A stretch of 64,000 nt of DNA, taken from the NCBI RefSeq assembly GCF_026967935.1, contig NZ_JAPVBL010000001.1:372001-436000 (forward strand), given 5' to 3'. The DNA is from Modestobacter sp. VKM Ac-2982 (GTDB taxonomy: Bacteria > Actinomycetota > Actinomycetes > Mycobacteriales > Geodermatophilaceae). Made by a program: the position numbers and the translations under genes. Position 1 is the stretch's first letter, and the number at the start of each line of letters is the position of its first letter. A model generated the notes under the pieces. It made no database searches. It worked only from the letters and a program-made list of their open reading frames with translations, and had not been told where the DNA came from. Shown here one piece after another: positions 33,084 through 41,262 of this stretch.

Positions 33084-34706
33084 ATGAGCACCGTCCCGAG
33101 CACGGAGCTCCGTCCCGACGCCGCGACCGGTGAGGTGCTGGCGCAGGCCTCCCGGCGGCGGACGTTCGCGGTGATCAGCCACCCCGATGCGGGGAAGTCG
33201 ACGTTGACCGAGGCCCTGGCGTTGCACGCGCGGGTGATCGGGCAGGCCGGTGCGGTGCACGGCAAGGCCGGGCGGCGGGGCACGGTGTCGGACTGGATGG
33301 ACATGGAGAAGGCCCGCGGCATCTCCATCACCTCCGCGGCGCTGCAGTTCGAGTACCGCGATGCGGTGGTGAACCTGCTGGACACCCCCGGGCACGCGGA
33401 CTTCTCCGAGGACACCTACCGGGTGCTGACCGCGGTGGACGCCGCCGTGATGCTCATCGACGCCGCCAAGGGCCTGGAGGCCCAGACGATGAAGCTGTTC
33501 GCGGTGTGCCGGCACCGCGGCATCCCGGTGATCACCGTGGTCAACAAGTGGGACCGCCCCGGCAAGGACGCCCTGGAGCTGATGGACGAGGTCGCCCAGC
33601 GCACCGGCCTGGAGCCCACCCCGCTGACCTGGCCGGTCGGCATCTCCGGGGACTTCCGCGGCGTGCTGGACCGCCGCGACGGCACCTACCGCCGGTTCAC
33701 CCGCACCGCCGGCGGAGCCACCATCGCCCCCGAGGAGACCCTGACCGCCGCCGCCGCTGAAGCCCGCGAGGGAATCGACTGGACCCGGGCGGTCGAGGAG
33801 AACGAACTGCTGGACGCCACCGAGGCCGACCACGACCAGGAGCGGTTCCTGGCCGGCGAGACGACGCCGGTCATCTTCGCCTCGGCGGTCTCCAACTTCG
33901 GCGTCGGCGCCCTGCTGGACGTCCTGGTCGACCTGGCTCCCCCGCCGCCCGCGCGGCCGGACGCCGACGGCGTCCCCCGGCCGATCGAGGCGTCGTTCAG
34001 CGCCTTCGTGTTCAAGGTGCAGTCGGGCATGGACGCCGCCCACCGCGACCGGCTCGCCTACATCCGGATCGCCTCCGGGGTGTTCGAGCGCGGCATGGTC
34101 GTCACCCACGCGACCACCGGCCGGCCGTTCGCCACCAAGTACGCCCAGCACGTGTTCGGCCGGGAGCGGGAGAGCGTCGACACCGCCTACCCCGGCGACG
34201 TCGTCGGGCTGGTCAACGCCAACGCGCTGCACGTCGGCGACACCCTGTACGCCGGCACGAAGGTCACCTTCCCGCCGCTGACCACCTTCGCCCCCGAGCA
34301 CTTCGCGGTGATGCGCGGCAAGGACACCGCCAAGTTCAAGCAGTTCCGCCGCGGCGTCGGCCAGCTCGGCTCGGAGGGCGTGGCCCAGGTGCTGCGCTCG
34401 GACCGCCGCGGCGACCAGGCGCCCGTGCTCGCCGTCGTCGGCCCCATGCAGTTCGAGGTGGCCGCGCACCGGATGGCTCAGGAGTTCGGCGCGCCGGTCG
34501 AGCTGGACCACCTGCCGTACCAGGTCGCGGTGCGCACCGATGCCGCCTCCGCCCCGGCGGTCGCCGCGGCCCGCGGGGTCGAGGTCTTCGAGCGCGAGGA
34601 CGGCGAGCTGCTGGCGCTGTTCATGGACAAGTGGGACCTGCGCTCGCTCCAGCAGCGCAGCCCGGAGCTGACGCTGGAGCCGATGGTGGCCGCGCAGCTG
34701 AGCTGA
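33084..34706 (+). CDS. prfC: peptide chain release factor 3
   Basis: This 540-residue translational GTPase has G1 HPDAGKST near residue 38, switch II DTPGHADFSED, G4 NKWDR and the RF3-specific RKAGRRGTVSDWMDMEKARG-like region (here GKAGRRGTVSDWMDMEKARG). The C-terminal domain ends VVAAQLS. It removes RF1 and RF2 from the ribosome after peptide release. It begins with ATG at 33084 and is followed after 17 bp by the tryptophan dioxygenase gene. Confidence 0.95.
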   Translation: MSTVPSTELRPDAATGEVLAQASRRRTFAVISHPDAGKSTLTEALALHARVIGQAGAVHGKAGRRGTVSDWMDMEKARGISITSAALQFEYRDAVVNLLDTPGHADFSEDTYRVLTAVDAAVMLIDAAKGLEAQTMKLFAVCRHRGIPVITVVNKWDRPGKDALELMDEVAQRTGLEPTPLTWPVGISGDFRGVLDRRDGTYRRFTRTAGGATIAPEETLTAAAAEAREGIDWTRAVEENELLDATEADHDQERFLAGETTPVIFASAVSNFGVGALLDVLVDLAPPPPARPDADGVPRPIEASFSAFVFKVQSGMDAAHRDRLAYIRIASGVFERGMVVTHATTGRPFATKYAQHVFGRERESVDTAYPGDVVGLVNANALHVGDTLYAGTKVTFPPLTTFAPEHFAVMRGKDTAKFKQFRRGVGQLGSEGVAQVLRSDRRGDQAPVLAVVGPMQFEVAAHRMAQEFGAPVELDHLPYQVAVRTDAASAPAVAAARGVEVFEREDGELLALFMDKWDLRSLQQRSPELTLEPMVAAQLS

Positions 34707-34723
34707 GGCGGGAGACTGTCGCG

Positions 34724-35611
34724 GTGACCACGCGACAGCCCCCCAGCCGCCCGGCTCCGCTGGACGCCGGCACCCGGGCCGCCCGGGCCGCCGGCAACGC
34801 CGGCCAGCCCACCGTCGAGTTCGCCGAGGCGACCCCCTACGAGCAGTACGTGGGCGTGCGCCAGCTGCAGGCGCTGGTCCGGCCGGTGACCGAGCACCCG
34901 GCCGAGCCCGCGTTCCTGGTGGTCACCCAGGTGATGGAGCTGTGGTTCACGCTGCTGCGCCGGGAGTGGGAGCTGGCCCAGCGACAGCTGCGGGACGACG
35001 ACCTGGACGCCGCGATCGGCTCGATCCGCCGGTCGGTGCACCACCTGCGGTCGCTGGACGCCAGCTGGGGCTCGCTGCTCTGGCTGACCCCCGCGGAGTT
35101 CAACGGCTTCCGTGACCAGCTGGGCGAGGCGTCGGGCTTCCAGTCCTACGAGTACCGGCACGTGGAGTTCCTGCTCGGGCTCAAGGCGGAGTCCGTCGTC
35201 CGGCCGCACCGCGGCCTGCCGGTGGTGCACGCGGATTTACAGCGGGCACTGGCCGGGCCGTCCCTGGAGGACGACGTCCTGGCGTACCTGGCCCGCCGCG
35301 GCCTGCCGGTGCCGGCCGCCGTGCTCGAGCGCGACCGGACGGTCACCCACGAGCCCGATCCCGCCGTCACGGCGCTGTGGGCCGAGGTCTACACCGACCC
35401 ACGGCCGGGCAACGAGCTGTTCACCCTGGGCGAGGCGCTCACCGACGTCGCCGAGGTGTTCACCACCTGGCGGCAGCGGCACGTCACCGCCGTCCGCCGG
35501 GCGATGGGCGCCAAGCCCGGCAGCGGCGGTTCGGCCGGGCTGGCCTGGCTCGAGCGCAGCGCCGCGCGGGTGGTCTTCCCCGACCTGTGGGAGGCGCGCA
35601 CCGTCGTCTGA
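34724..35611 (+). CDS. kynA: tryptophan 2,3-dioxygenase
   Basis: This 295-residue haem enzyme of the TDO family has YEQYVGVRQLQALV, VTQVMELWFTLLRREW and GFQSYEYRHVEFLLG (the heme-ligand region His in YRHVEF). The C-terminal segment is LFTLGEALTDVAEVFTTWRQ, with the R-Q-R-H region conserved. It opens the indole ring of L-tryptophan to N-formylkynurenine. GTG at 34724 has GGGAG upstream. No kynureninase or formamidase gene is adjacent, so the pathway must continue elsewhere. Confidence 0.9.
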   Translation: MTTRQPPSRPAPLDAGTRAARAAGNAGQPTVEFAEATPYEQYVGVRQLQALVRPVTEHPAEPAFLVVTQVMELWFTLLRREWELAQRQLRDDDLDAAIGSIRRSVHHLRSLDASWGSLLWLTPAEFNGFRDQLGEASGFQSYEYRHVEFLLGLKAESVVRPHRGLPVVHADLQRALAGPSLEDDVLAYLARRGLPVPAAVLERDRTVTHEPDPAVTALWAEVYTDPRPGNELFTLGEALTDVAEVFTTWRQRHVTAVRRAMGAKPGSGGSAGLAWLERSAARVVFPDLWEARTVV

Positions 35612-35746
35612 GCCGCATTCCCGATCCATCGGTGAGATCAGTCGCGGGTAGCGACCGTGAGCCCGGGTAAGGGATGTGGCAGGCCGGTCGCGCCCCATGA
35701 GGTCGCGCGCCGCCACCCAGACCGTCCGACGCTTGGAGGACCCCCC

Positions 35747-36589
35747 ATGGCCACCGTGCCCACGATCACCCTGAACAACGGCGTGCAGATCCCGCAGCTG
35801 GGCTTCGGCGTCTTCCAGATCAAGCCCGAGGACACCGTCGAGGCCACCCGCACGGCCCTCGAGGTCGGCTACCGGCACATCGACACCGCCGAGATGTACG
35901 GCAACGAGGCCGAGGTCGGCGAGGCCGTGCGGCAGTCCGGCATCCCGCGCGAGGAGGTCTTCGTGACCTCCAAGCTCAACAACGGCTTCCACGCCCGCGA
36001 GGACGCGCTCAAGGCGTTCGACCAGACGCTGGCGGAGCTGCAGTTCGACTACCTGGACCTGTTCCTCATCCACTGGCCGCTGCCGGGCATCGAGGTCGAC
36101 TACGTCGAGACCTGGAAGGCCATGGAGGAGATCTACCGCTCCGGCCGGGCCAAGTCGATCGGCGTCTCGAACTTCAACCCGCATCACCTGCGCAAGCTCT
36201 TCGCCGACAGCGAGGTGCGCCCGGTGGTGAACCAGATCGAGGTGCACCCGTACTTCGCGCAGAACGACGTGCGCGCGTTCAACGGCGACCACGAGATCCG
36301 CACCGAGGCCTGGGCCCCGATCGCGCAGGGCAAGGTGCTCGAGGACGAGGTCCTCAACCGGATCGGCGAGAGCCACGGCAAGACTGCGGCCCAGGCCGCC
36401 CTGCGGTGGCACGTCCAGCGCGGCGACATCATCTTCCCGAAGTCGGTCACCCGCAGCCGGGTCGAGCAGAACTTCGACCTCTTCGACTTCGAGCTCTCCC
36501 AGGCCGAGATGGCGGAGATCGACGGCCTCGACCGCGCGGACGGCCGCAACGGCCCGAACCCGGACGAGTTCAACTACATCCCCAGCTGA
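35747..36589 (+). CDS. aldo/keto reductase
   Basis: This 280-residue (beta/alpha)8 oxidoreductase has the tetrad Asp and Tyr in HIDTAEMYGNE, Lys in VFVTSKLNN and His in LDLFLIHWP. It also has the NADPH site IFPKSVTRSRVEQN. This is the AKR5-type, 2,5-diketo-gluconate reductase-like group common in bacteria. The ATG at 35747 follows TTGGAGGA. It is probably monocistronic, with two hairpins after the stop. The substrate is unknown. Confidence 0.93.
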   Translation: MATVPTITLNNGVQIPQLGFGVFQIKPEDTVEATRTALEVGYRHIDTAEMYGNEAEVGEAVRQSGIPREEVFVTSKLNNGFHAREDALKAFDQTLAELQFDYLDLFLIHWPLPGIEVDYVETWKAMEEIYRSGRAKSIGVSNFNPHHLRKLFADSEVRPVVNQIEVHPYFAQNDVRAFNGDHEIRTEAWAPIAQGKVLEDEVLNRIGESHGKTAAQAALRWHVQRGDIIFPKSVTRSRVEQNFDLFDFELSQAEMAEIDGLDRADGRNGPNPDEFNYIPS

Positions 36590-36596
36590 CCAGGGC

Positions 36597-36651
36597 CCCC
36601 GCTGCGCAGCGGGGTCCGACCGACGGCCGTCGTCCCCTCGGGGACGGCGGC
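36597..36651 (+). terminator. tandem terminator hairpins after aldo/keto reductase
   Basis: CCCCGCTG/CAGCGGGG (36597-36614) is followed by GCCGTCGTCCCC/GGGGACGGCGGC (36626-36651, one G:U-type mismatch). They lie between the reductase and the convergent gntR gene. Confidence 0.7.
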
Positions 36652-36749
36652 TGCCGGCCTGTCCGGGGCCTGTGCACGGTCTCCGGTCGCTCTACACGCC
36701 CCGCAGCCCGTGCACGGTGTGCAGAACGCGCAGAGCGCTCGGGGCGGGC

Positions 36750-37133
36750 TCAGCGGGGGGCGGCGGCGAGCAGTGCGGCCCGGACGGCGGCCAGCACGGC
36801 CTCGCGGTCCACGCCGTCCTCGTGGGCTGCGCGGGCCAGCTCGGCCGCCAGCGCACGCACCCGCTGCTCCGCCGGTGCGGGCGCCGCTGCCCCGCCGGTG
36901 ACCACCGTGCCGGTGCGCCGGCGGCTGGCCACCAGCCCTGCGGCCTCCAGCTCGGCGTACGCCCGGGCCACCGTGCCCGTGGCCACCCCGAGGTCGGCGG
37001 CGAGCGCCCGCATGGTGGGCAATCGGGCCCCCTCGGTGAGCACCCCGCTGTGCACGTACGTCGCGATCTGGCCGCGGATCTGCTCGTACGGCGGGATGGC
37101 CGCCCGCACGTCGACGGTGAGATCGAGGGCCAC
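36750..37133 (-). CDS. GntR-family regulator, YtrA subfamily
   Basis: This 127-residue protein has a GntR winged helix at residues 10-75 (AAIPPYEQIRGQIATYVHSG, TMRALAADLGVATGTVARAY) and a short helical tail instead of a large effector domain, as in the YtrA subfamily. GTG at 37133 is the start, five bases after the preceding membrane protein gene. YtrA-type regulators usually control an adjacent membrane or ABC transport gene and respond to cell-wall stress. The operator candidate lies at 38080-38105. Confidence 0.88.
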   Translation of the reverse strand: MALDLTVDVRAAIPPYEQIRGQIATYVHSGVLTEGARLPTMRALAADLGVATGTVARAYAELEAAGLVASRRRTGTVVTGGAAAPAPAEQRVRALAAELARAAHEDGVDREAVLAAVRAALLAAAPR

Positions 37134-37138
37134 AGCGC

Positions 37139-38068
37139 TCAGCGCGCCGGCACGGTCGGGGAGTCCACCGGCACGCCGGGTGCGCGCAGGCACAGCACGA
37201 CCAGGCCGGCGAGCATCGTCAGCAGGCCCGGCAGCCCGCCGGCCCACCCCGGCACGGGCAGCGCGCCGACGTTGGACACCGCCATCCCGCCGACGAGCAA
37301 CAGGCCGCCGGCCACCACGAGGGTGGCCCCGACGGCTCCCCGGAGGACCCGGTGTGCCGAGGCGCGGCGCAGCGCGGTCTCGATCCGCTCGTCCTCGGTG
37401 GCGACGGCAGGCCGGTTCGCCACCACCCACAGCGCGGCCACGGTGACCAGTGCGAGGGCGAGCAGGCCGATCGCGGCCGGGCGGCCGTAGAAGAGACCGG
37501 GGAACGGGCTGGCCGTCGACCAGGACAGGGCGCCGCCGGGCGTGGAGCCCTGGGCCGTCCACCATCCCGCGTCGTCGGCCGCGAAGGGACCGCCGGACGT
37601 GGAGCCGTAGGTCACCCGCCGCCCGGTCTCGTCGGCCAGGCGGGCGCCGCCGACCAGCACCGCGACTGCCAGCGCGGTCGCGACGGCCGCCGTCCGGACC
37701 AGCCACCGAGGTGCGGCGTCCAGCAGGCCGCGGCGCACCAGCCGGGCCCGGCGCACCTCGCCCTGCGGCCGGGGCCAGGTCAGCTCGCCGACGGCCAGGA
37801 CGACGGTGTGCACCACCCCGAAGACGATCGGCACCAGCAGCCCCGTGACCCCCAGGCCCCCGGGTGCGCTGTTGCCGACCTCCCGGACCGCGACCAGCAG
37901 GGCCGCCGCGGCTCCCAGGGCCACAGCGGCCGTGGCGGCGAGCCGGGCGTGCCGCCGGGCGGCGTGCACGGACGCTTCCCGGCTGGGCGGTGACCGGCGT
38001 AGGACGCCGAGGACGAGGGCGACCGCCGCGGCCAGCACCAGCACGGTCAGCAGGGGCACCACGGCCAC
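37139..38068 (-). CDS. polytopic membrane protein co-transcribed with GntR regulator
   Basis: This protein of about 309 residues has roughly six hydrophobic segments and a polar extracytoplasmic section around residues 165-200 (TYGSTSGGPFAADDAGWWTA). GTG at 38068 is preferred over an in-frame GTG at 38080 because GGAGG is placed five bases before it; the longer form would start inside the operator. The family is not recognised, though it resembles the DUF1648-type membrane proteins that accompany YtrA regulators. Function is unknown. Confidence 0.8.
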   Translation of the reverse strand: MAVVPLLTVLVLAAAVALVLGVLRRSPPSREASVHAARRHARLAATAAVALGAAAALLVAVREVGNSAPGGLGVTGLLVPIVFGVVHTVVLAVGELTWPRPQGEVRRARLVRRGLLDAAPRWLVRTAAVATALAVAVLVGGARLADETGRRVTYGSTSGGPFAADDAGWWTAQGSTPGGALSWSTASPFPGLFYGRPAAIGLLALALVTVAALWVVANRPAVATEDERIETALRRASAHRVLRGAVGATLVVAGGLLLVGGMAVSNVGALPVPGWAGGLPGLLTMLAGLVVLCLRAPGVPVDSPTVPAR

Positions 38069-38079
38069 GACGTCCTCCA

Positions 38080-38105
38080 CTCAATCATTGAGTCAACTGA
38101 TTGAC
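38080..38105. promoter_or_regulatory. AT-rich double palindrome, probable GntR (YtrA) operator
   Basis: CTCAATCATTGAG (38080-38092) is a perfect palindrome and GTCAACTGATTGAC (38092-38105) is a second, abutting dyad. AT-rich sequence is rare here. It lies immediately upstream of the membrane protein-gntR operon and carries TTGACT-like -35 sequence on the minus strand. Confidence 0.65.
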
Positions 38106-38183
38106 ACAATGACCTGCCGACAACCGCCGCGCAAGTACCGGAAGGTGCCGGCACTGACCGCACGGTGCTGGCGGGGGCTGGTC

Positions 38184-38993
38184 TCAGTCGGTGGTGACGA
38201 AGTCGATGAGCTCCTCGACCCGGCCGATCAGCGTCGGCTCCAGGTCGGTCCACACCTTCACCCGGGCCAGGATGCGCTGCGCCCAGACGTAGCCGGTGTC
38301 GTCCTCCCAGCCCAGCCGCCGGCAGACGCCGGTCTTCCAGTCCTCGCCCCGGGGCACCGTCGGCCAGGCCTGGATGCCGACGACGGAGGGCTTCACGGCC
38401 TGCCAGATGTCGATGAACGGGTGGCCGACGACCAGCGCGTGGTCGCCGGTGATCTGGGCGGCGATCCGGGACTCCTTGGAGCCGGTCACCAGGTGGTCGA
38501 CGAGCACGCCCAGCCGCCGTCCCGACGACGGGCGGAACTCCTTGACGATGCCGGGCAGGTCGTCGACGCCGTGCAGCGGCTCCACGACGACGCCCTCGAT
38601 CCGCAGGTCGTGGCCCCAGACCTTCTCCACCAGCTCGGCGTCGTGCTTGCCCTCGACGTAGATCCGCCCCTCACGGGCGACCCGGGCGCGGGCGCCGACC
38701 ACGTAGGTCGAGCCCGACGCGCTGCGCTGCGGGCCAGAAGGCGCGTTCTGCTTCGGCCGCACCAGCACGACCGGGCGGCCGTCGACCCAGAAGCCCGGAC
38801 CGAGGGGGTAGGCGCGCACCTTGCCGAACCGGTCCTCGAGGTGGACGACGTCCTTCTCGCACCGCACGACGGCGCCGACGAACCCGCTGCTGGGGTCCTC
38901 GACGACGACGTCCTTGAGCGCCTCGACCTGGGGCGAGGGCTTCTTCTGGGTGCGCGGGTGGACCAGGTTGTCGTAGGGCGAACGTGGAGGCAC
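38184..38993 (-). CDS. DUF3097 domain protein
   Basis: This 269-residue protein has the family hallmarks: GRIYVEGKHDAELVEKVWG (a Toprim-like EGKHDAE segment), VVEPLHGVDDLPGIV, LVDHLVTGSKESRIA and VVGHPFIDIWQAVKP. DUF3097 is nearly restricted to Actinobacteria and has no established function; the Toprim-like Glu and DHLV residues hint at a nuclease or RNA-related role. GTG at 38993 matches the conserved N-terminus PPRSPYDNLVHP. It is monocistronic. Confidence 0.9.
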   Translation of the reverse strand: MPPRSPYDNLVHPRTQKKPSPQVEALKDVVVEDPSSGFVGAVVRCEKDVVHLEDRFGKVRAYPLGPGFWVDGRPVVLVRPKQNAPSGPQRSASGSTYVVGARARVAREGRIYVEGKHDAELVEKVWGHDLRIEGVVVEPLHGVDDLPGIVKEFRPSSGRRLGVLVDHLVTGSKESRIAAQITGDHALVVGHPFIDIWQAVKPSVVGIQAWPTVPRGEDWKTGVCRRLGWEDDTGYVWAQRILARVKVWTDLEPTLIGRVEELIDFVTTD

Positions 38994-39191
38994 CCGCCCA
39001 TGCTCGGCGCGCTCACCGCTCGATCAGGGTGCGACACGCCCGGTGTGTGCGGTTCCCGCAGGTCTCCGGCGTGTCGGATCCGTGGTGCGTCGCGCAGTGG
39101 AACCCACGTCGACCTGCGAAGACGCCGCCCGTGGTCGGCGGTGGGGCGGCGACACGCCCTACCACGTCGCTGAATCGATTGGGTGATCGCT

Positions 39192-39216
39192 GTTTTGCCG
39201 GGCTCCTGGCGGGCAG
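39192..39216 (+). promoter_or_regulatory. possible SigB-type stress promoter
   Basis: GTTT (39192-39195) and GGGCAG (39211-39216) are spaced by 15 bp, near the actinobacterial SigB consensus (GTTT, then GGGTAT). They lie 45 bp upstream of the PRC-barrel/DUF2382 gene, a stress-protein family. Confidence 0.35.
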
Positions 39217-39261
39217 TGCAGAGAGCGAGACAGCACGCCCCCGAACGAAGGAGCGGAACAC

Positions 39262-40047
39262 ATGATCGGCACCGAGACCCTCGACCGCGTCATCGGCGCA
39301 GACGTCATCGACGCCGATGGCAACAAGATCGGTACGGCCTCTGAGGTGTTCCTCGACGACCAGTCGGGTGCTCCCGAGTGGGTGACCGTGAAGACGGGCA
39401 TGTTCGGCACCAAGGAGTCGTTCGTCCCGATCCGGGACGCGGACCTGACCGGCGACGGCCTGCGTGTCCCCGTGAGCAAGAGCGCGGTGAAGGACGCCCC
39501 GCGCATCGACTCCGACGGCCACCTCTCCCCGGCCGAGGAGACCGAACTCTACCGGCACTACAACATGACCGAGAACGCCGTCGCCACCGAGACCCCGGTC
39601 GTGGCCGAGACCGCTGCGCCGGTCGCCACCGAGACCGCGACCCCCGCCGGCCACGACACCTCCGGCCCCAACACCGACGACGCGATGACCCTCTCCGAGG
39701 AGCGGCTCCGGGTCGGCACCCGCAACGAGGGCGAGCGCAAGGCCCGTCTGCGCAAGTACGTGGTGACCGAGAACGTGTCCGAGACCGTCCCCGTGACCCA
39801 CGAGGAGGTCCGGGTCTCCCGGGAGCCCATCACCGAGGCCAACGCGGGCAAGGCCATGGACGGCCCCGCGATCAGCGAAGAAGAGCACGAGGTCACCCTC
39901 ACCTCCACGACCCCCGTGGTGGAGAAGGAGGCCGTTCCGGTCGAGCGTGTGCGCCTGGAGAAGGACACCGTGACCGAGAACGTCCAGGTCGACGAGACGC
40001 TCCGCAAGGAGCAGGTCGAGACCGAGGGCATCGACAAGAACCGCTGA
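39262..40047 (+). CDS. PRC-barrel plus DUF2382 (YsnF/AvaK) stress protein
   Basis: In this 261-residue protein, residues 1-95 are a PRC barrel (RVIGADVIDADGNKIGTASE, then GAPEWVTVKTGMFG). An acidic, Thr-rich linker follows, and residues 145-261 are DUF2382 (SEERLRVGTRNEGERKARLR, VTHEEVRVSREP). Related proteins (YsnF, AvaK) are induced by heat, desiccation or general stress. GAAGGAG stands ten bases before the ATG. Monocistronic, bounded by a strong terminator. Confidence 0.92.
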   Translation: MIGTETLDRVIGADVIDADGNKIGTASEVFLDDQSGAPEWVTVKTGMFGTKESFVPIRDADLTGDGLRVPVSKSAVKDAPRIDSDGHLSPAEETELYRHYNMTENAVATETPVVAETAAPVATETATPAGHDTSGPNTDDAMTLSEERLRVGTRNEGERKARLRKYVVTENVSETVPVTHEEVRVSREPITEANAGKAMDGPAISEEEHEVTLTSTTPVVEKEAVPVERVRLEKDTVTENVQVDETLRKEQVETEGIDKNR

Positions 40048-40102
40048 CCAAGCGCTTCTAGGCGCGGGCCTCGCCCGCGCCGTCGCACGACCCACGACCA
40101 GC

Positions 40103-40138
40103 ACGACGCCCGCCCCGATCGTCCGGGGCGGGCGTCGT
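40103..40138. terminator. bidirectional terminator, 14-bp stem
   Basis: ACGACGCCCGCCCC pairs perfectly with GGGGCGGGCGTCGT around an 8-nt loop, between the convergent DUF2382 and ppk2 genes. Confidence 0.85.
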
Positions 40139-40184
40139 GGCGTTGCGGAGGGGCCCTGCGCCGCGCCTGCCCGAACCGGCGCGG

Positions 40185-41174
40185 TCAGCCGTGCCCGGGT
40201 GGCAGGGTCTCGCCGGGGCGGGGCATGACCGGCGCGCCGGCCTCCTCCTCGAGGACCTCGGCGGCCGAGCCCACGATCAGCGGGTCCGGCGTGCCGACGG
40301 CGGCCGGGTCCTTGCCGGTGTAGTCGAACCGGGCCAGCACGTGCCGCATCGCCTCCAGCCGGGCGCGCTTCTTGTCGTTGCTCTTGATCACCGTCCACGG
40401 GGCGTGCCCGGTGTCGGTGTGCAGGAACATCGCCTCCTTGGCCTCGGTGTAGGCCTCCCACTTGTCCAGCGAGGCCAGGTCGGTGGGGGAGAGCTTCCAC
40501 TGCCGCACCGGGTCGATCTGGCGCACGATGAACCGGCTGCGCTGCTCCCCGCGGGTGACCGAGAACCAGAACTTGACCAGCTGGATGTCGCTCTCGACGA
40601 GCATCCGCTCGAACTCCGGCGCCTGGCGCATGAAGAGCAGGTAGTCATCGGCCGTCGTGTAGCCCATCACCCGTTCGACGCCGGCGCGGTTGTACCAGGA
40701 TCGGTCGAACATGACCATCTCGCCGGCGGCGGGCAGGTGCTGCACGTAGCGCTGGAAGTACCACTGGGTCTTCTCTCGCTCCGACGGCTTGTCCAGCGCG
40801 ATCACCGTCGACCCGCGCGGGTTGAGGTGCTCGGTGAACCGCTTGATGGTGCCGCCCTTTCCGGCGGCGTCGCGGCCCTCGAACACCAGCACCAGCTTCT
40901 GGCCGGTGCCCTTCACCCAGCCCTGCAGCTTGAGCAGCTCGATCTGCAGCTGCCGCTTCACGATCTCGTACTCCCGGCGCTCCATCCGCTCGCTGTACGG
41001 GTAGCCCTCGCGCCAGGTGTCGACCCGGTTGCCCTCGGGGTCGAAGAGCTCGCGGTCGTCGTCCCAGTCCTCGTCGGAGTGGGTGTCCGGCAGGGCGTTG
41101 AGCCGCCACCGGGACAGGTCGAGGACGGGCGACGGCGTGCCCTCAGGGGCGCGGTCGCGGATCTGGTGGGTCAC
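40185..41174 (-). CDS. ppk2: polyphosphate kinase 2
   Basis: This 329-residue PPK2 has Walker A GRDAAGKGG at residues 100-108, the lid and Walker B segment MVMFDRSWYNRAGVERVMG, and RQIDPVRQWKLSPTDLASLD. It moves phosphate between polyphosphate and nucleotides; class I proteins of this length usually make nucleoside triphosphates from diphosphates. The first 55 residues and the Pro/Gly-rich tail are variable. ATG at 41174 is the start. Its neighbours give no pathway clue. Confidence 0.93.
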   Translation of the reverse strand: MTHQIRDRAPEGTPSPVLDLSRWRLNALPDTHSDEDWDDDRELFDPEGNRVDTWREGYPYSERMERREYEIVKRQLQIELLKLQGWVKGTGQKLVLVFEGRDAAGKGGTIKRFTEHLNPRGSTVIALDKPSEREKTQWYFQRYVQHLPAAGEMVMFDRSWYNRAGVERVMGYTTADDYLLFMRQAPEFERMLVESDIQLVKFWFSVTRGEQRSRFIVRQIDPVRQWKLSPTDLASLDKWEAYTEAKEAMFLHTDTGHAPWTVIKSNDKKRARLEAMRHVLARFDYTGKDPAAVGTPDPLIVGSAAEVLEEEAGAPVMPRPGETLPPGHG

Positions 41175-41262
41175 GTCGTCTCCGGTCTCCGGGTGCAGGT
41201 GCCACGTACCAGGTGCTGGCGCCGATCCTGCCCCGATGCGGCTCGGTCTGCCCGCGCCGGGG

